Shown: positions 1 to 11,876, counted from the stretch's first letter. The stretch is DNA of 64,000 nt from Mycolicibacterium flavescens (GCF_001722335.1 NZ_MIHA01000011.1:1-64000), one strand, 5' to 3'. Numbers and translations are program-made. Notes: generated by a model not told the origin, from the letters alone.

Positions 1-1
1 T

Positions 2-682
2 GTCGCCGCGGGCGGCCAGGGGCGCTACGCGAGCGCCCGCGCCGAACTCGCGCCCCTCTACCGCCGCGCGGGCCGCGACGGCTCGCTGGCATGCAGCACC
101 CAGGCCTCCTTTCTGCGTCAACTCGGCTGGCATGAAGCGGCCCGGCCGTGGGACGGACGCGCGCTCGCGCTCGCCGGGCCCGATCCGGAGGCGTCCGCCG
201 ACGCGTTGATCGGGCTCGCCGCCGACGCCCTCGGGGTGGGCCGCTTCGCCGCGTCGGCCAGGGCGCTGGCGCGGGCAGCCGGTCGGGTCGACGATGCCGG
301 CGAGCTCCGGCTGAGGGTGCGTCAGTCGTGGGTGACCGCCGAACTGGCGATGGCGCGCGGGCAGGGGAGCGCCGCGGTCGGCCACGCGGAGCAGGCCGTC
401 GAGCACGCCACGGCCTACGGATCGGCGCGCCACTCGGTCAAGTCCGCGGTGGTGCTGGCCGCCGCGCGGTGCAGCGCCGGCGACCTCGACGGTGCCCGCG
501 CGGTCGCCGATGCGGCCCTCGATGACACGCAGCGGCTCGGAATGGTTCCGCTGCAGTGGGCGTTAGCCTGCTTGCTGACCGACATCGGCAGCGCCCACCA
601 TTCGACGCATGCCACGGCGGCGCTGCGCGATGACTGCGCCGAGACGGTGCGTCGACGGGGCGGCGTGTGGTCGGTGCGGTGA
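2..682 (+). CDS. Conserved helical protein, C-terminal part (Rv3415c-like)
   Basis: The reading frame is open at the left edge of the window, so the N-terminus is missing; about 226 residues are visible. They are rich in Ala, Leu, Glu and Arg with helix-turn-helix spacing like tetratricopeptide repeats (for example the stretches ending in YASARAELAPLYRRAG and SAAVGHAEQAVEHA). No catalytic motif, membrane segment or C-terminal DNA-binding helix is visible. Its place directly upstream of sigD on the same strand matches a conserved hypothetical gene in M. tuberculosis (Rv3415c). That match rests on gene order and general character, not an alignment. It ends 87 bases before the sigD start. Function unknown. 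Confidence 0.65.
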   Translation, partial: VAAGGQGRYASARAELAPLYRRAGRDGSLACSTQASFLRQLGWHEAARPWDGRALALAGPDPEASADALIGLAADALGVGRFAASARALARAAGRVDDAGELRLRVRQSWVTAELAMARGQGSAAVGHAEQAVEHATAYGSARHSVKSAVVLAAARCSAGDLDGARAVADAALDDTQRLGMVPLQWALACLLTDIGSAHHSTHATAALRDDCAETVRRRGGVWSVR

Positions 683-769
683 GCGGGTCAACGCCGTTCT
701 GAAAGATATTGTTTAGCTGGCCGTCCGTTCCGGGACGCGTCGTTCGTAACGTTGGAGAGATCGCCCACG

Positions 770-1348
770 ATGACAATTTCGGGAGAACGTCTCGATGCTG
801 TCGTTGCTGAGGCAGTGGCAGGAAACCGGGACGCGCTCCGGGAGGTGCTGGAGACCATCCGGCCGATCGTTGTTCGGTACTGCCGGGCACGGGTCGGTTC
901 GGCTGAACGAAGTGGGCTTTCAGCAGACGACGTTGCGCAGGAGGTTTGCTTGGCCGCCATCACGGCGCTGCCGCGGTATAAGGATCAGGGACGACCGTTC
1001 CTGGCCTTCGTGTACGGCATTGCCGCTCACAAGGTTGCTGACGCGCATCGCGCAGCGGCCAGGAACCGATCCGACCCGACCGACGTCGTGCCGGAGCGGT
1101 TTTCGCTGGACGCCGGTCCTGAGCAGATGGCCCTCGACTCGGAGGCCTCGGCGCGGATGAAGAAGCTGCTCGCCGTGCTGCCCGAGAAACAGCGCGAGAT
1201 CCTGATCCTGCGCGTGGTGGTCGGCATGAGCGCCGAAGAGACCGCCGAGGCGGTCGGCAGCACCGCCGGCGCCGTGCGGGTCGCCCAGCACCGTGCGTTG
1301 GCGCGGCTCAAGTCCGAGATCGTGGCGACGGGGCGTGACCATGCCTGA
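770..1348 (+). CDS. sigD: ECF-type RNA polymerase sigma factor SigD
   Basis: A 192-residue sigma factor that directs RNA polymerase to a small regulon. Sigma region 2 covers roughly residues 25-90 (SADDVAQEVCLAAI, then GRPFLAFVYGIAAHKVADAHR-like helices). Region 4 covers about 130-185 (LPEKQREILILRVV, then a helix-turn-helix ending QHRALARLK). The ATG at 770 was chosen over an in-frame TTG at 752 because GGAGAG at 754-759 lies 10 bases before it. The next gene, rsdA, starts inside this gene's last codons (8-base overlap), so the sigma factor and its antagonist are translationally coupled, as known for mycobacterial SigD-RsdA. Confidence 0.93.
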   Translation: MTISGERLDAVVAEAVAGNRDALREVLETIRPIVVRYCRARVGSAERSGLSADDVAQEVCLAAITALPRYKDQGRPFLAFVYGIAAHKVADAHRAAARNRSDPTDVVPERFSLDAGPEQMALDSEASARMKKLLAVLPEKQREILILRVVVGMSAEETAEAVGSTAGAVRVAQHRALARLKSEIVATGRDHA

Positions 1349-2480
1349 CTTCGGACGCTGGACTTCCAACGGCGGCGACCCGTCGCTCAACGAGATCAAC
1401 CGCACCGACCGGTTCCTCGACTCGCTGGCCTACCAGCAGCCGGTGTATTCGACCGATCCCGGCGAGGCTGAACTGGCGTACCTGCTGGCCGGGTGGCGCG
1501 ACGAGGTCCGCGAAGCGCCGCTGACCGCGACGGTGACACCGCGCGACGCGGTGCTGGCACTGGACCGCGCCGCAGCGTCGCGTCGGCGCAACCGCTTCAC
1601 GTTGGCGGTGGTCGGCTCGACCGCCGCGGCGGTGCTGTGTCTCGGCGGCGTCGGCGCGGTGGTCGCCGGTTCCGGACCGGGCGACGCCCTCTACGGGCTG
1701 CGCACGATGCTGTTCGGTGAGCAGAACAACGCCCGCGACGACGCCGTCGTCCTCGCCGCCCAGACCCAGATGGCCGAGGTGCAGCAGCTGATCGACCAGG
1801 GGCAGTGGCAGGCGGCCCAGGACAAGCTCGAGACGCTGACCACCACGGTTGCCACCGTCGGCGACACCGATCGCAAGGAAGAACTCGTCACGCAGTGGCA
1901 GGAGTTGACGGTCAAGGTCGAGGCGCAGGATCCCGCGGCGACCGTGCCGCCGGGCGCCCCGCTGCCGACGTTCCCGGACATCCCGGTGACCGTGCTCCAG
2001 ACGCCGCCGTCGGATCTGACGACGACGACGCCGCCGTCTGAGACAACACCGCCGAGCGAGACGACGTCACCGTCGGAGACCACGCCGCCCTCGGAGACGA
2101 CACCACCGAGTGAACCGTCGCCGTCGCCGTCTCAGATACCGACCCCGTCTCAGATACCGACCCCGTCCCAGATACCGACGCCGTCCCAGATTCCGACCCC
2201 GTCTCAGATACCGACGCCGACGCGGTCGACCTCGCAAGCGCCGACGCTTTTGCCGACCACGGCCGCGCCGACGCCGTCGGCCAGCGCACCGCTGCCGAGC
2301 CCGACCAGCATTCCGCGGACGACGGCCACCACACCGCTGCCGACGCCGACAACCACGGCGTCAGTGGTGCAGCAGGAAAGTGAGGCGCCGGTGCAGGCGC
2401 CCACGTCAGAACGGCCCGTTCAGCAGGCGCCGGTCACCACGACGGTCGTGGTGCCCGAGCCCGACGACGAGCCCAGCTGA
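1341..2480 (+). CDS. rsdA: Anti-sigma-D factor RsdA, membrane anchored, Pro/Thr-rich tail
   Basis: A 379-residue single-pass membrane protein. The N-terminal cytoplasmic part (about residues 1-85, including DRFLDSLA) is the sigma-binding region in the RsdA family. A hydrophobic segment at about 90-115 (FTLAVVGSTAAAVLCLGGVG) is the membrane anchor. The rest is outside the membrane and changes after about residue 210 into Pro/Ser/Thr repeats: PPSETT-type units, then five PSQIPT units encoded by an 18-bp tandem repeat. The known family mechanism is regulated proteolysis releasing SigD. The start ATG at 1341 overlaps the sigD stop; an upstream in-frame start at 1293 would lie deep inside sigD and is not needed. 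The tail is longer than in M. tuberculosis (about 300 residues in total there). Confidence 0.9.
   Translation: MPDFGRWTSNGGDPSLNEINRTDRFLDSLAYQQPVYSTDPGEAELAYLLAGWRDEVREAPLTATVTPRDAVLALDRAAASRRRNRFTLAVVGSTAAAVLCLGGVGAVVAGSGPGDALYGLRTMLFGEQNNARDDAVVLAAQTQMAEVQQLIDQGQWQAAQDKLETLTTTVATVGDTDRKEELVTQWQELTVKVEAQDPAATVPPGAPLPTFPDIPVTVLQTPPSDLTTTTPPSETTPPSETTSPSETTPPSETTPPSEPSPSPSQIPTPSQIPTPSQIPTPSQIPTPSQIPTPTRSTSQAPTLLPTTAAPTPSASAPLPSPTSIPRTTATTPLPTPTTTASVVQQESEAPVQAPTSERPVQQAPVTTTVVVPEPDDEPS
2127..2216 (+). repeat. Five tandem 18-bp units (minisatellite) inside rsdA
   Basis: Five near-identical 18-bp units (CCGTCTCAGATACCGACC with one to three changes) encode Pro-Ser-Gln-Ile-Pro-Thr five times. 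The unit is a multiple of three, so copy-number change would keep the frame. It sits in the extracytoplasmic tail of RsdA. Confidence 0.9.
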
Positions 2481-2491
2481 GAATCAGTGAG

Positions 2492-2896
2492 TCAGCGGTA
2501 GCCGTCGGTCTCCGACGTCGCCTCATTCAGTGAGGCGTCGGCGTATCCGCGGCAGTAATCCCACGTCACATAGGCGTCGGGTTCCGGGTCGTAAGCCGGC
2601 TCGTGCGGACGAACCGTGCCGTCGACCAGCAGCTGTAGCAGGTTGGCGCGCAGCATGTCCCAGTCGTGGTAGTGGTCCTGCTGGCATTCGTCACAGCAGA
2701 CCACCAGGCCCCGGATGCCCTTGTGGGCCAGCAGCGCCTCGTACACCGCGAGATCGGCGAGATCGGCCTCGACCGCGGTCCGCTCCTGCGGGTCCAGCGG
2801 CTGGCCGGGCTCGAGCGCGTCCAGCGCGGCCGAAGGGTCGCACGGGTCATCGGCGAACGGGTCGGGTGGCAAACCCGGCGGCAGGTGATCTCGCAC
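2492..2896 (-). CDS. DUF5319 family protein (Rv3412-like)
   Basis: A 134-residue acidic cytoplasmic protein found across actinobacteria next to sigD and guaB2. Visible features are the N-terminal LPPGLPPDPFADDP stretch, a helix LADLAVYEALLAHKGIRG, a cysteine pair in VVCCDECQQDHYHDW that could bind metal, and a conserved YVTWDYCRGYAD segment. Function is unknown. The GTG at 2896 is preferred because the known family N-terminus begins with the V/MRDHLPPG sequence; another in-frame GTG at 2905 would add three residues. It converges on rsdA with an 11-base gap and diverges from guaB2. Confidence 0.88.
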   Translation of the reverse strand: MRDHLPPGLPPDPFADDPCDPSAALDALEPGQPLDPQERTAVEADLADLAVYEALLAHKGIRGLVVCCDECQQDHYHDWDMLRANLLQLLVDGTVRPHEPAYDPEPDAYVTWDYCRGYADASLNEATSETDGYR

Positions 2897-3039
2897 GGGT
2901 CCCACCCTACGCAGCGGGGCTGGGATCGCGCTAGCCGTTAGTCGCCACCGGCGGGCCGTGTCGCCCCGGCGGCAAAACGCGCCACCGAATAGTTAGCAGC
3001 GTCATGGCCCGTGACACCGGCCGGCAAGGCCGCAGCCGA

Positions 3040-3045
3040 TAGGAT
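3040..3045 (+). promoter_or_regulatory. Candidate -10 element for guaB2
   Basis: TAGGAT fits the mycobacterial TANNNT -10 pattern and would give a leader of about 45 bases before the guaB2 start. A GTGACA at 3011-3016 is a poor -35 at 23-bp spacing. Tentative. Confidence 0.3.
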
Positions 3046-3047
3046 GA

Positions 3048-4676
<1,629 letters not shown>

Positions 4677-4725
4677 CCGGGTGCTGTGCCGGTGAGCGCC
4701 TGCTCAAAGAGGAGATAAACGGGCC

Positions 4726-5862
4726 GTGCGAGACATGGTTGAGATCGGCATGGGCAGAACCGCCCGCCGCACATACGAACTCGACGACATCAACATCGTG
4801 CCGTCGCGCCGCACCCGGTCGTCGAAGGACGTCTCGACCGCGTGGCAACTCGACGCGTACCGCTTCGAGATCCCGGTCGTCGCACACCCGACCGACGCGC
4901 TGGTCTCGCCGGAGTTCGCGATCGAGATGGGCAAGCTGGGCGGGCTCGGCGTGCTCAACGGTGAAGGCCTGATCGGCAGGCACGCCGACGTCGAGGCCAA
5001 AATCGCCCAGGTGATCGAGACCGCGGAGAAGGAACCCGAGTCCGCGGCGGCCACCCGTCTGCTGCAGCAGTTGCACGCCGCGCCACTGGATCCGGATCTG
5101 CTCGGCGCGGCCGTCGCCCGGATCCGCGAGGCCGGGGTCACCACCGCCGTGCGGGTCAGCCCGCAGAACGCGCAGGCGTTGACGCCGACCCTGCTCGCCG
5201 CCGGCATCGACCTGCTGGTCATCCAGGGCACGATCATCTCCGCCGAACGCGTCGCGAACGACGGTGAGCCGCTGAACCTCAAGACGTTCATCTCCGAACT
5301 CGACATCCCGGTCGTCGCGGGCGGCGTGCTCGACCACCGCACCGCGCTGCACCTGATGCGCACCGGCGCCGCCGGCGTCATCGTCGGCTACGGCTCCACG
5401 TCCGGGGTGACGACGTCCGACGAGGTGCTCGGCATCAGCGTGCCGATGGCCACCGCGATCGCCGACGCCGCCGCCGCCCGGCGCGAATACCTCGACGAGA
5501 CCGGCGGGCGCTACGTGCACGTGCTGGCCGACGGCGACATGCACACCTCCGGCGATCTGGCCAAGGCCATCGCCTGCGGCGCCGACGCGGTGGTGCTGGG
5601 CACGCCGCTGGCCACCTCGGCCGAGGCGCTGGGCAACGGCTGGTTCTGGCCGGCCGCCGCGGCGCATCCGTCGCTGCCGCGCGGCGCGTTCCTGCAGGTG
5701 GCGTTCGGTGAGCGGCCGTCGCTGCAGCAGGTGCTCGACGGGCCGTCCGACGACCCGTACGGGTCGCTGAACCTGGTCGGCGGGCTGCGCCGCTCGATGG
5801 CCAAGGCCGGCTACTGCGACCTCAAGGAGTTCCAGAAGGTCGGGCTGACCGTCGGAAGCTGA
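4726..5862 (+). CDS. guaB3: IMP dehydrogenase-like protein GuaB3
   Basis: A 378-residue GuaB-related barrel protein of the actinobacterial GuaB3 family. It begins VEIGMGRTARRTYELDDINIVPSRRTRSS and keeps the phosphate-binding GVIVGYGS and VLADGDMHTSGDLAKAIACGAD segments. It lacks the CBS domains and the SICTT catalytic loop of GuaB2, so it is not an ordinary IMPDH. Members of this family have been linked to GMP reductase-like chemistry, but activity cannot be read here. GTG at 4726 follows AAAGAGGAGA (4706-4715); ATG at 4735 is the alternative start and is farther from that site. Probably cotranscribed with guaB2. Confidence 0.92.
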   Translation: MRDMVEIGMGRTARRTYELDDINIVPSRRTRSSKDVSTAWQLDAYRFEIPVVAHPTDALVSPEFAIEMGKLGGLGVLNGEGLIGRHADVEAKIAQVIETAEKEPESAAATRLLQQLHAAPLDPDLLGAAVARIREAGVTTAVRVSPQNAQALTPTLLAAGIDLLVIQGTIISAERVANDGEPLNLKTFISELDIPVVAGGVLDHRTALHLMRTGAAGVIVGYGSTSGVTTSDEVLGISVPMATAIADAAAARREYLDETGGRYVHVLADGDMHTSGDLAKAIACGADAVVLGTPLATSAEALGNGWFWPAAAAHPSLPRGAFLQVAFGERPSLQQVLDGPSDDPYGSLNLVGGLRRSMAKAGYCDLKEFQKVGLTVGS

Positions 5863-5871
5863 GAGTCCTTC

Positions 5872-5933
5872 CGCGAGCAGACGCAGAATCGCGCTGTCGG
5901 GGCGATTTCCGTGCGACTCTGCGTCTGCTCGCG
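5872..5933. repeat. Long inverted repeat downstream of guaB3
   Basis: Arms 5872-5892 and 5913-5933 are complementary at 20 of 21 positions, with a 20-base loop. The arm core GCGAGCAGACGCA recurs at 13838 downstream of guaA. The structure could form a transcript-end hairpin but has no U-run. Its repetition suggests a dispersed mycobacterial intergenic repeat. Confidence 0.85.
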
Positions 5934-6014
5934 ATGAAAACCGCACACCAGGCGCTTTACAAGTTAGGCGGCCCTGTCTAGAAGTTACCGCCGGGTAACG
6001 CCATACTGGGGGCC

Positions 6015-7751
6015 ATGAAGCCTGACTACGACGTTCTCGTGATCGGTTCGGGGTTCGGCGGCAGCGTCAGCGCGCTGCGGCTCACCGAGAAGGGCTACCG
6101 CGTCGGCGTGCTCGAGGCCGGGCGGCGGTTCGACGACGAGGACTTCGCCAAGACCTCCTGGAACCTGCGCAAGTTCCTGTGGGCGCCACGCCTCGGGATG
6201 TTCGGGATTCAGCGAATCCACCTGCTGCGCAACGTGATGATCCTGGCCGGCGCCGGTGTGGGCGGCGGATCGCTGAACTACGCCAACACCCTCTACGTAC
6301 CACCGGACCCGTTCTTCAACGACCCGCAGTGGAAAGACATCACCGACTGGCGCGGCGAGTTGATGCCGCACTACGACCAGGCGCAGCGCATGCTCGGCGT
6401 CGTCACCAACCCGACGTTCACCGACGCCGACCGCGTCGTCAAGGAGGTCGCCGACGAGATGGGTGTCGGTGACACGTTCGTGCCCACACCGGTCGGCGTG
6501 TTCTTCGGGCCCGACGGCACCAAGGCCCCCGGAAAGACCGTGCCCGACCCGTACTTCGGCGGTGCCGGGCCCGAACGCACCGGATGCATCGAATGCGGGG
6601 CGTGCATGACCGGCTGCCGCTACGGCGCCAAGAACACCCTTCTCAAGAACTACCTCGGACTGGCCGAACGCCATGGCGCCGAGGTGATTCCGATGACCAC
6701 CGTGACCAGCTTCGAGCAGCGCGCCGACGGGCTGTGGGAGGTCCGCACCGCGAAAACCGGCGCGTGGGTGCGGCGTCGGCGCCGGACGTTCACCGCCAGC
6801 CACGTGGTGCTGGCGGCCGGAACCTGGGGCACCCAGCGTCTGCTGTTCAACATGCGCGATGCGGGCAAGCTGTCCAAGCTGTCCGACAAACTCGGCGTGC
6901 TGACCCGCACCAACTCCGAATCCATCGTCGGGGCAGGGCGTTTCGAGGTGTCCGACGACCTCGACCTGACGCACGGCGTGGCGATCACGTCGTCGATCCA
7001 CCCGACACCGGACACCCACATCGAACCCGTGCGTTACGGCAAGGGCTCCAACGCGATGGGGCTGCTGCAGACGCTGATGACCGACGGCGACGGACCCGAG
7101 GGCGCCGGGATTCCGCGCTGGAAACAGCTGTTCGTCAACGCTCGCCACGATCCGCGCGGCACCCTGCGGCTGCTCAACGTGCGGCGGTGGAGCGAACGCA
7201 CGCTGATCGCGCTGGTGATGCAGCACCTCGACAACTCGATCACCACGTTCACCCGCCGCAACCGGTTGGGCATCCGGCGGTTCTCCAGCAGGCAGGGCCA
7301 CGGCGCGCCGAACCCCACCTGGATCCCGGTCGGCAACGAGGTGACCCGCCGCATCGCCAAGAAGATCGACGGCGTCGCCGGCGGCACCTGGGGCGAACTG
7401 TTCAACATCCCGCTCACCGCGCACTTCCTCGGCGGCGCCGCGATCGGCGACAGCCCCGAGCACGGCGTCATCGACCCGTACCACCGCGTCTACGGGTACC
7501 CGACGCTGTCGGTGCACGACGGCGCCGCGATCTCGGCCAATCTCGGTGTGAACCCGTCGCTTTCGATCACCGCCCAGGCCGAGCGGGCGACATCGCTGTG
7601 GCCGAACAAGGGCGAGCAGGACCTGCGGCCCGCGCAGGGCGAGGCGTACCGCCGCTTGGCGCCGGTGGCGCCCGAGCACCCGGTGGTACCCGCCGACGCG
7701 CCTGCCGCGCTGCGCCGGTTGCCGATCGAACCGGTCAGCACCGCCGGTTGA
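6015..7751 (+). CDS. choD: Cholesterol oxidase ChoD, GMC-type flavoprotein
   Basis: A 578-residue FAD oxidoreductase of the GMC family, the same length as M. tuberculosis ChoD. It shows the N-terminal dinucleotide fold [17 protein letters not shown] (about residues 6-22) with ADP-binding acid LEAG, the [20 protein letters not shown] flavin segment, and a Cys-rich [20 protein letters not shown] stretch typical of this branch. It also has a C-terminal [33 protein letters not shown] active-site region. The annotated role is oxidation of the 3-beta-hydroxyl of cholesterol; whether ChoD does this in vivo is debated. It stands alone after the inverted repeat, and CATACT at 6001-6006 is a weak -10 candidate close to the start. 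Confidence 0.9.
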   Translation: MKPDYDVLVIGSGFGGSVSALRLTEKGYRVGVLEAGRRFDDEDFAKTSWNLRKFLWAPRLGMFGIQRIHLLRNVMILAGAGVGGGSLNYANTLYVPPDPFFNDPQWKDITDWRGELMPHYDQAQRMLGVVTNPTFTDADRVVKEVADEMGVGDTFVPTPVGVFFGPDGTKAPGKTVPDPYFGGAGPERTGCIECGACMTGCRYGAKNTLLKNYLGLAERHGAEVIPMTTVTSFEQRADGLWEVRTAKTGAWVRRRRRTFTASHVVLAAGTWGTQRLLFNMRDAGKLSKLSDKLGVLTRTNSESIVGAGRFEVSDDLDLTHGVAITSSIHPTPDTHIEPVRYGKGSNAMGLLQTLMTDGDGPEGAGIPRWKQLFVNARHDPRGTLRLLNVRRWSERTLIALVMQHLDNSITTFTRRNRLGIRRFSSRQGHGAPNPTWIPVGNEVTRRIAKKIDGVAGGTWGELFNIPLTAHFLGGAAIGDSPEHGVIDPYHRVYGYPTLSVHDGAAISANLGVNPSLSITAQAERATSLWPNKGEQDLRPAQGEAYRRLAPVAPEHPVVPADAPAALRRLPIEPVSTAG

Positions 7752-7819
7752 AACGCGCTCATGCGGGTACCCCCACCTGCGCTCGGACCGCCCGTGTCGT
7801 CGAGCAGAGGAGGAGCGGT

Positions 7820-8479
7820 ATGCGCACCGCGTATCAGGAACAGCTGTCGGAGTTGTCTGACCGGCTGGGAGAGATGTGCGGGTTGGCGGTGGTCGCCATG
7901 GAGCGTGCGACGCGCGCGCTTCTCGACGCGGATCTGACGCTGGCCGAGCAGGTCATCGCCGACCACGAGTACATCGTCGCGCTGAACCGGCAGGTCGAGC
8001 AGCACGCGTTGCGCATCCTCGCGTTACAGCAACCCGTGGCCACTGACCTGCGCACGGTCGTCGGCTCGATCCACATCGCCGCCGACATCGACCGGATGGG
8101 CGCGCTGGCCGTGCACGTCGCCGGCATCTCGCGGCTGCGGCACCCGGACTGCGCACTGCCCGCCGACGTGCGCGCCAGTTTCGCCGAGATGGGCGCCCGC
8201 GCGGTGCAGCTGGCGGCGACGGCGCGCGAGGTGCTGCTGACCCGAGACCCGGACAAGGCGGCGCGGCTGCGCGAGGAGGACGACGCCGTCGACGCCGAGC
8301 ACCGGCACCTGTTCACGCTGCTGATCGACCACAAATGGCAGACCGGGGTGTGCTCGGCGGTCGACGTGGCGCTGCTGAGCCGCTACTACGAACGGTTCGC
8401 CGACCACGCCGTCGAGATCGGCAAGCGGGTGATCTTCGAGGCCACCGGCGGCCTCCCGCTGCACAAGCAGATGGTCTGA
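7820..8479 (+). CDS. phoU: PhoU family phosphate-signalling protein
   Basis: A 219-residue all-helical protein with two tandem PhoU three-helix repeats (about residues 10-100 and 115-210). The signature helices are [50 protein letters not shown] in repeat one and [19 protein letters not shown] in repeat two. PhoU proteins bind metal on conserved E/DxxxD faces and connect the Pst phosphate transporter to the SenX3-RegX3 (PhoR-PhoB type) system, holding the kinase off when phosphate is plentiful. GAGGAGGAG at 7807-7815 is a strong ribosome-binding site before ATG 7820. No pst gene is adjacent. It resembles mycobacterial PhoY1/PhoY2; which one was not resolved. Confidence 0.9.
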   Translation: MRTAYQEQLSELSDRLGEMCGLAVVAMERATRALLDADLTLAEQVIADHEYIVALNRQVEQHALRILALQQPVATDLRTVVGSIHIAADIDRMGALAVHVAGISRLRHPDCALPADVRASFAEMGARAVQLAATAREVLLTRDPDKAARLREEDDAVDAEHRHLFTLLIDHKWQTGVCSAVDVALLSRYYERFADHAVEIGKRVIFEATGGLPLHKQMV

Positions 8480-8495
8480 GACCGACGCGCCGACC

Positions 8496-10850
8496 TCACA
8501 TCCGCCGTCGCCCCAGCGGTTCCCGGCACGGCGGCTGCGGCGGCGGCGCCAGCAGCGGTTCGCACCGGTTCACCGGAACCGTCGTGGGCTGCCGCGAGTT
8601 CAGTTCGAGCTCCTCGTCGCCGTGCCGGATCATCAGGCACGCGTCGGGACCGTCACGCAGCGTGTAGGTGACGTCGTCGTGGTTGACGTCGACCGTCAAC
8701 CGGAAGTTGCGCCAGCGCAACCGGAACCGCAACCGGGAGATACCGCTGGGCAGGCTGGGGTTGAGCTTGAGCACCCCCTCGTCGTCGCGCAGCCCGCCGA
8801 AACCGGCCACCAGCGCTGCCCACGCGCCGGCCAGCGAAGCCATGTGCAGCCCGTCGCGGGTGTTGTGGTGCAGGTCGCGCAGATCGATCATCGCGGCCTC
8901 GTAGGTGTATTCGTGGGCCAGTTCGAGATGGCCCACCTCCGCGCACATCACGGCCTGCGTGCACGCCGACAGCGACGAGTCCCGCGTGGTGCGCCGCTCG
9001 TAGTAGTCGACGTTGCGGGCCTTCTGCTCGGCGGTGAACGCGTGGCCCTGCCAGTGCATCGCCAACACCAGGTCGGCCTGTTTGACCACCTGCGCGGGAT
9101 AGAGCCGGACATAGGGTTCGTTCAGCAGCAGCGGGTAGACGGTGTTGTCGACGAAGTCCCACTCGCGCAGCGTGGTGAACCCCTCGGACTGCGGGTGCAC
9201 ACCCAGTTCCTCGTCGAACGGGATGTGCGCGGCGTCGGCGGCGTCGCGCCAGGCGGCCATCTCCTCGCTGGTGACGCCCATCGCCGCCGCGGCGTCGACG
9301 TGCCGGCCGCACGCGTTCGCGGCCGCGCGCAGATTGGCCGCTGCCATCAGGTTGGTGAACACGTTGTCGCGCACCACGGCCGTGTACTCGTCGGGTCCGG
9401 TCACGCCGTCGATGTGCCACACGCCGTGCCGGTCGTGCTGGCCCAGCGACAGCCACAACCGGGCGGTTTCGACGAGGACCCGCAGCCCGCATTCGGCGTC
9501 CAGTGAGTCGTCGCCGGTCACGATGCGGTACCGCTCGAAAGCCATGGCGATGTCGGCGTTCACGTGGAACGCGGCGGTCCCCGCCGGCCAGTACGCCGAG
9601 CACTCCTCACCGCGGATCGTGCGCCACGGAAATGCCGCGCCCTTCAGGTCGAGTTGCGCGGCACGCTCTTTGGCCATCGGCAGGATCGAGGCGCGCCATC
9701 GCAGCGCGTCGGCGGCCGCGGCCGGTTCGGTGTAGGTCAGTAGCGGCAGCACGAAACCCTCGGTGTCCCAGAAGGTGTGGCCGTCGTAGCCGGTTCCGGT
9801 CAGCCCCTTGCCCGGGATGGCCCGGCGTTCGGCGCGCGCGCTGGCCTGCAGCACCTGGAACAGGGCGAACCGCACCGCCTGCTGAATGGCGTTGTCGCCC
9901 TCCACTTCGACGTCGGCGCCGTCCCAGAAGTCGTCGAGGTATTCGCGCTGGGCGTCGAGCAGGCCCTGCCACCCCGTGTAACGGGCGCTGCTGAGCGCGG
10001 CGGCGGCCTGATCGCGCAGCGCCGGCCGCGACCGCAGGCTCGACCAGCCGTAGGCGAGGTACTTGACGATCCGCAGCCGCTGACCGGGACGCAGCCCGCA
10101 GATCACGGTGGTGGTGGCCCAGTCCATTCCGGAACCGGTGGTCACCTCGACGCGGCCGGGCACCTCGACGTCGTGGTCCATCGCCGCGGCCATCATCAGG
10201 TTGCTTGCCCTGGTGCGGTGCAGCAGGATCGCTCCGCGGTCGGAGTTCTCGTGCTGCACCGGATCCAGTGGCTTGTCGAGCACCGCGGCCACCCGCGGGT
10301 CGTTCGACGACTGCGGCAGTTGCTCGTTGGCGACCAGTTCGGACTGCACGGTCACCCGGACGAACTCGTCCTGCGCCTCGACGACATACTCGATGGCCGC
10401 GACGCTGCGCTGGGTGAGCGAGACCAGTCGGGTGGAGATGACTTTGATCCGCTTGCCCGCCGGCGACTCCCACAGCGCGGTGCGTTTGAGCGTGCCGGAG
10501 CGGAAGTCGAGGACGCGCTCGTGCTCGTGTAGCGAACCGTAACGGACGTCGAAGGGTTCGTCGTCGACCAGCAGGCGCATCAGCTTGCCGTTGGTGACGT
10601 TGACGACGGTCTGCCCGTCCTCGGGGTAGCCGTATCCCGCTTCGGCGTACGGCAGCGGACGCACTTCGTAGAAGGAGTTGAGGTAGGTGCCCGGCTGGCC
10701 GTGCGGTTCGCCTTCGTCGAGGTTTCCGCGAAACCCGATGTGGCCGTTGGATTGCGCGAACAACGATTCCGATTGCGCGAGGATGTCCAGGTTCAGCGAC
10801 GCTTCCCGCAGCCGCCACGGTTCGATCGGGAACACGGTGTCGTCGATCAT
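8496..10850 (-). CDS. Glycoside hydrolase family 65 disaccharide phosphorylase
   Basis: A 784-residue GH65 enzyme (Rv3401-like). It has an N-terminal beta-sandwich (about 1-270) with the starting signature [20 protein letters not shown]. The (alpha/alpha)6 barrel carries the general acid Glu488 in [15 protein letters not shown], followed by a C-terminal beta domain. GH65 members cleave trehalose or maltose-type disaccharides with phosphate to give beta-glucose 1-phosphate. The upstream gene overlaps this one by 4 bases and encodes a beta-phosphoglucomutase-like HAD protein, which would convert that product to glucose 6-phosphate. The pair therefore looks like one catabolic operon. The exact disaccharide cannot be told from sequence. 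It converges on phoU with 16 bases between. Confidence 0.88.
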   Translation of the reverse strand: MIDDTVFPIEPWRLREASLNLDILAQSESLFAQSNGHIGFRGNLDEGEPHGQPGTYLNSFYEVRPLPYAEAGYGYPEDGQTVVNVTNGKLMRLLVDDEPFDVRYGSLHEHERVLDFRSGTLKRTALWESPAGKRIKVISTRLVSLTQRSVAAIEYVVEAQDEFVRVTVQSELVANEQLPQSSNDPRVAAVLDKPLDPVQHENSDRGAILLHRTRASNLMMAAAMDHDVEVPGRVEVTTGSGMDWATTTVICGLRPGQRLRIVKYLAYGWSSLRSRPALRDQAAAALSSARYTGWQGLLDAQREYLDDFWDGADVEVEGDNAIQQAVRFALFQVLQASARAERRAIPGKGLTGTGYDGHTFWDTEGFVLPLLTYTEPAAAADALRWRASILPMAKERAAQLDLKGAAFPWRTIRGEECSAYWPAGTAAFHVNADIAMAFERYRIVTGDDSLDAECGLRVLVETARLWLSLGQHDRHGVWHIDGVTGPDEYTAVVRDNVFTNLMAAANLRAAANACGRHVDAAAAMGVTSEEMAAWRDAADAAHIPFDEELGVHPQSEGFTTLREWDFVDNTVYPLLLNEPYVRLYPAQVVKQADLVLAMHWQGHAFTAEQKARNVDYYERRTTRDSSLSACTQAVMCAEVGHLELAHEYTYEAAMIDLRDLHHNTRDGLHMASLAGAWAALVAGFGGLRDDEGVLKLNPSLPSGISRLRFRLRWRNFRLTVDVNHDDVTYTLRDGPDACLMIRHGDEELELNSRQPTTVPVNRCEPLLAPPPQPPCREPLGRRRM

Positions 10851-11611
10851 CGGAGCAGCTCCGCCAGGTCGGTTACGACGATGTCAGCGCCGTTGTCCCG
10901 CAACGCATCCGCGTGGCCGGCCCGGTCGACGCCGACGACCAGGCCGAAATCGCCTGCCCGTCCCGCGGCCACCCCCGACAGCGCGTCCTCGAACACCGCG
11001 CCCTGGGCGGGCGGCACGCCGAGCAGCTCGGCGGCGCGTAGGAACGAATCGGGGGCGGGCTTGCCTGCGATGTTCTCCTCGCGCAGCACGACGCCGTCGA
11101 CGCGGTGCGCCACGAAGTGGTCGAGGCCGGTCAGCTCGAGGACCTCGCGGGTGTTGGCGCTCGAGGACACCACCGCGACGCCGAGGCCGGCGGCCGCCAC
11201 AGCTTCCAGATAACGCCGCGACCCCTCGAACACGTCGACGCCGTCGCTGTGCAGGACGTCGGTGAACAGCCTGTTCTTGCGGTTGCCCAGACCGTGGACG
11301 CTTTCGGTCTGCGGGTCGTCGTCCGGGCCGCCCTCCGGCAGGTCGATGCCGCGGCTGGTCAGAAACGACCGCACCCCGTCCTCGCGCTTCTTGCCGTCGA
11401 CATAGGTCAGGTAGTCGGCGTCGATGTCGAATTCGGTGAACGCCTCGCCGGTGCGTTCGGCGCGTCGTCGCAGGAATTCGTCGAACATGGTCTTCCACGC
11501 CTTCTTGTGCACGCTGGCCGTGTCGGTCAGCACGCCGTCGAGATCGAACAGGGTGGCGCGAATCTGCTCGGGTAGACCGAGTCGGCGGTTTGGTTCATCG
11601 TCTGCAGGCAC
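10847..11611 (-). CDS. HAD hydrolase, beta-phosphoglucomutase-like
   Basis: A 254-residue HAD-superfamily protein (Rv3400-like). Motif [12 protein letters not shown] gives nucleophile Asp23 and acid/base Asp25. Motif II Ser/Thr lies in [14 protein letters not shown], the Lys of motif III in [14 protein letters not shown], and the acidic motif IV in [13 protein letters not shown]. The cap domain (about 35-130) contains [16 protein letters not shown], characteristic of beta-phosphoglucomutases. The end of this gene overlaps the start of the GH65 gene (ATGA), so it is the first gene of the pair. It begins with GTG at 11611 preceded by GGTGAG; no other start is available before motif I. Confidence 0.87.
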   Translation of the reverse strand: MPADDEPNRRLGLPEQIRATLFDLDGVLTDTASVHKKAWKTMFDEFLRRRAERTGEAFTEFDIDADYLTYVDGKKREDGVRSFLTSRGIDLPEGGPDDDPQTESVHGLGNRKNRLFTDVLHSDGVDVFEGSRRYLEAVAAAGLGVAVVSSSANTREVLELTGLDHFVAHRVDGVVLREENIAGKPAPDSFLRAAELLGVPPAQGAVFEDALSGVAAGRAGDFGLVVGVDRAGHADALRDNGADIVVTDLAELLR

Positions 11612-11876
11612 ATCTCACCCATTCCCGTTATGGTGCGCGGGCATACTTGCGCTTCGACGAACATACCTGCCGCGGTTTGCCGAATAGCTGCACTCTTGAA
11701 ACAGGTGCTGCGGGACAACGCATTTCGAGCCTCGATGTCAGCGAATTTCTTCCACATTCCGGCTGGTCATGTCTGGGCTGCGGTAACGCCCGCCGACGAT
11801 GAGCGAAATCCGCGCGCACAGCAAACCGGTGGCTTATATTGAGCGGGCTCAGGCACCTCGAGACAAGGGGACACCG

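Noticed and set aside
2033..2216. Repeats in rsdA as a CRISPR array
   Set aside because: The units are contiguous, coding and without spacers.
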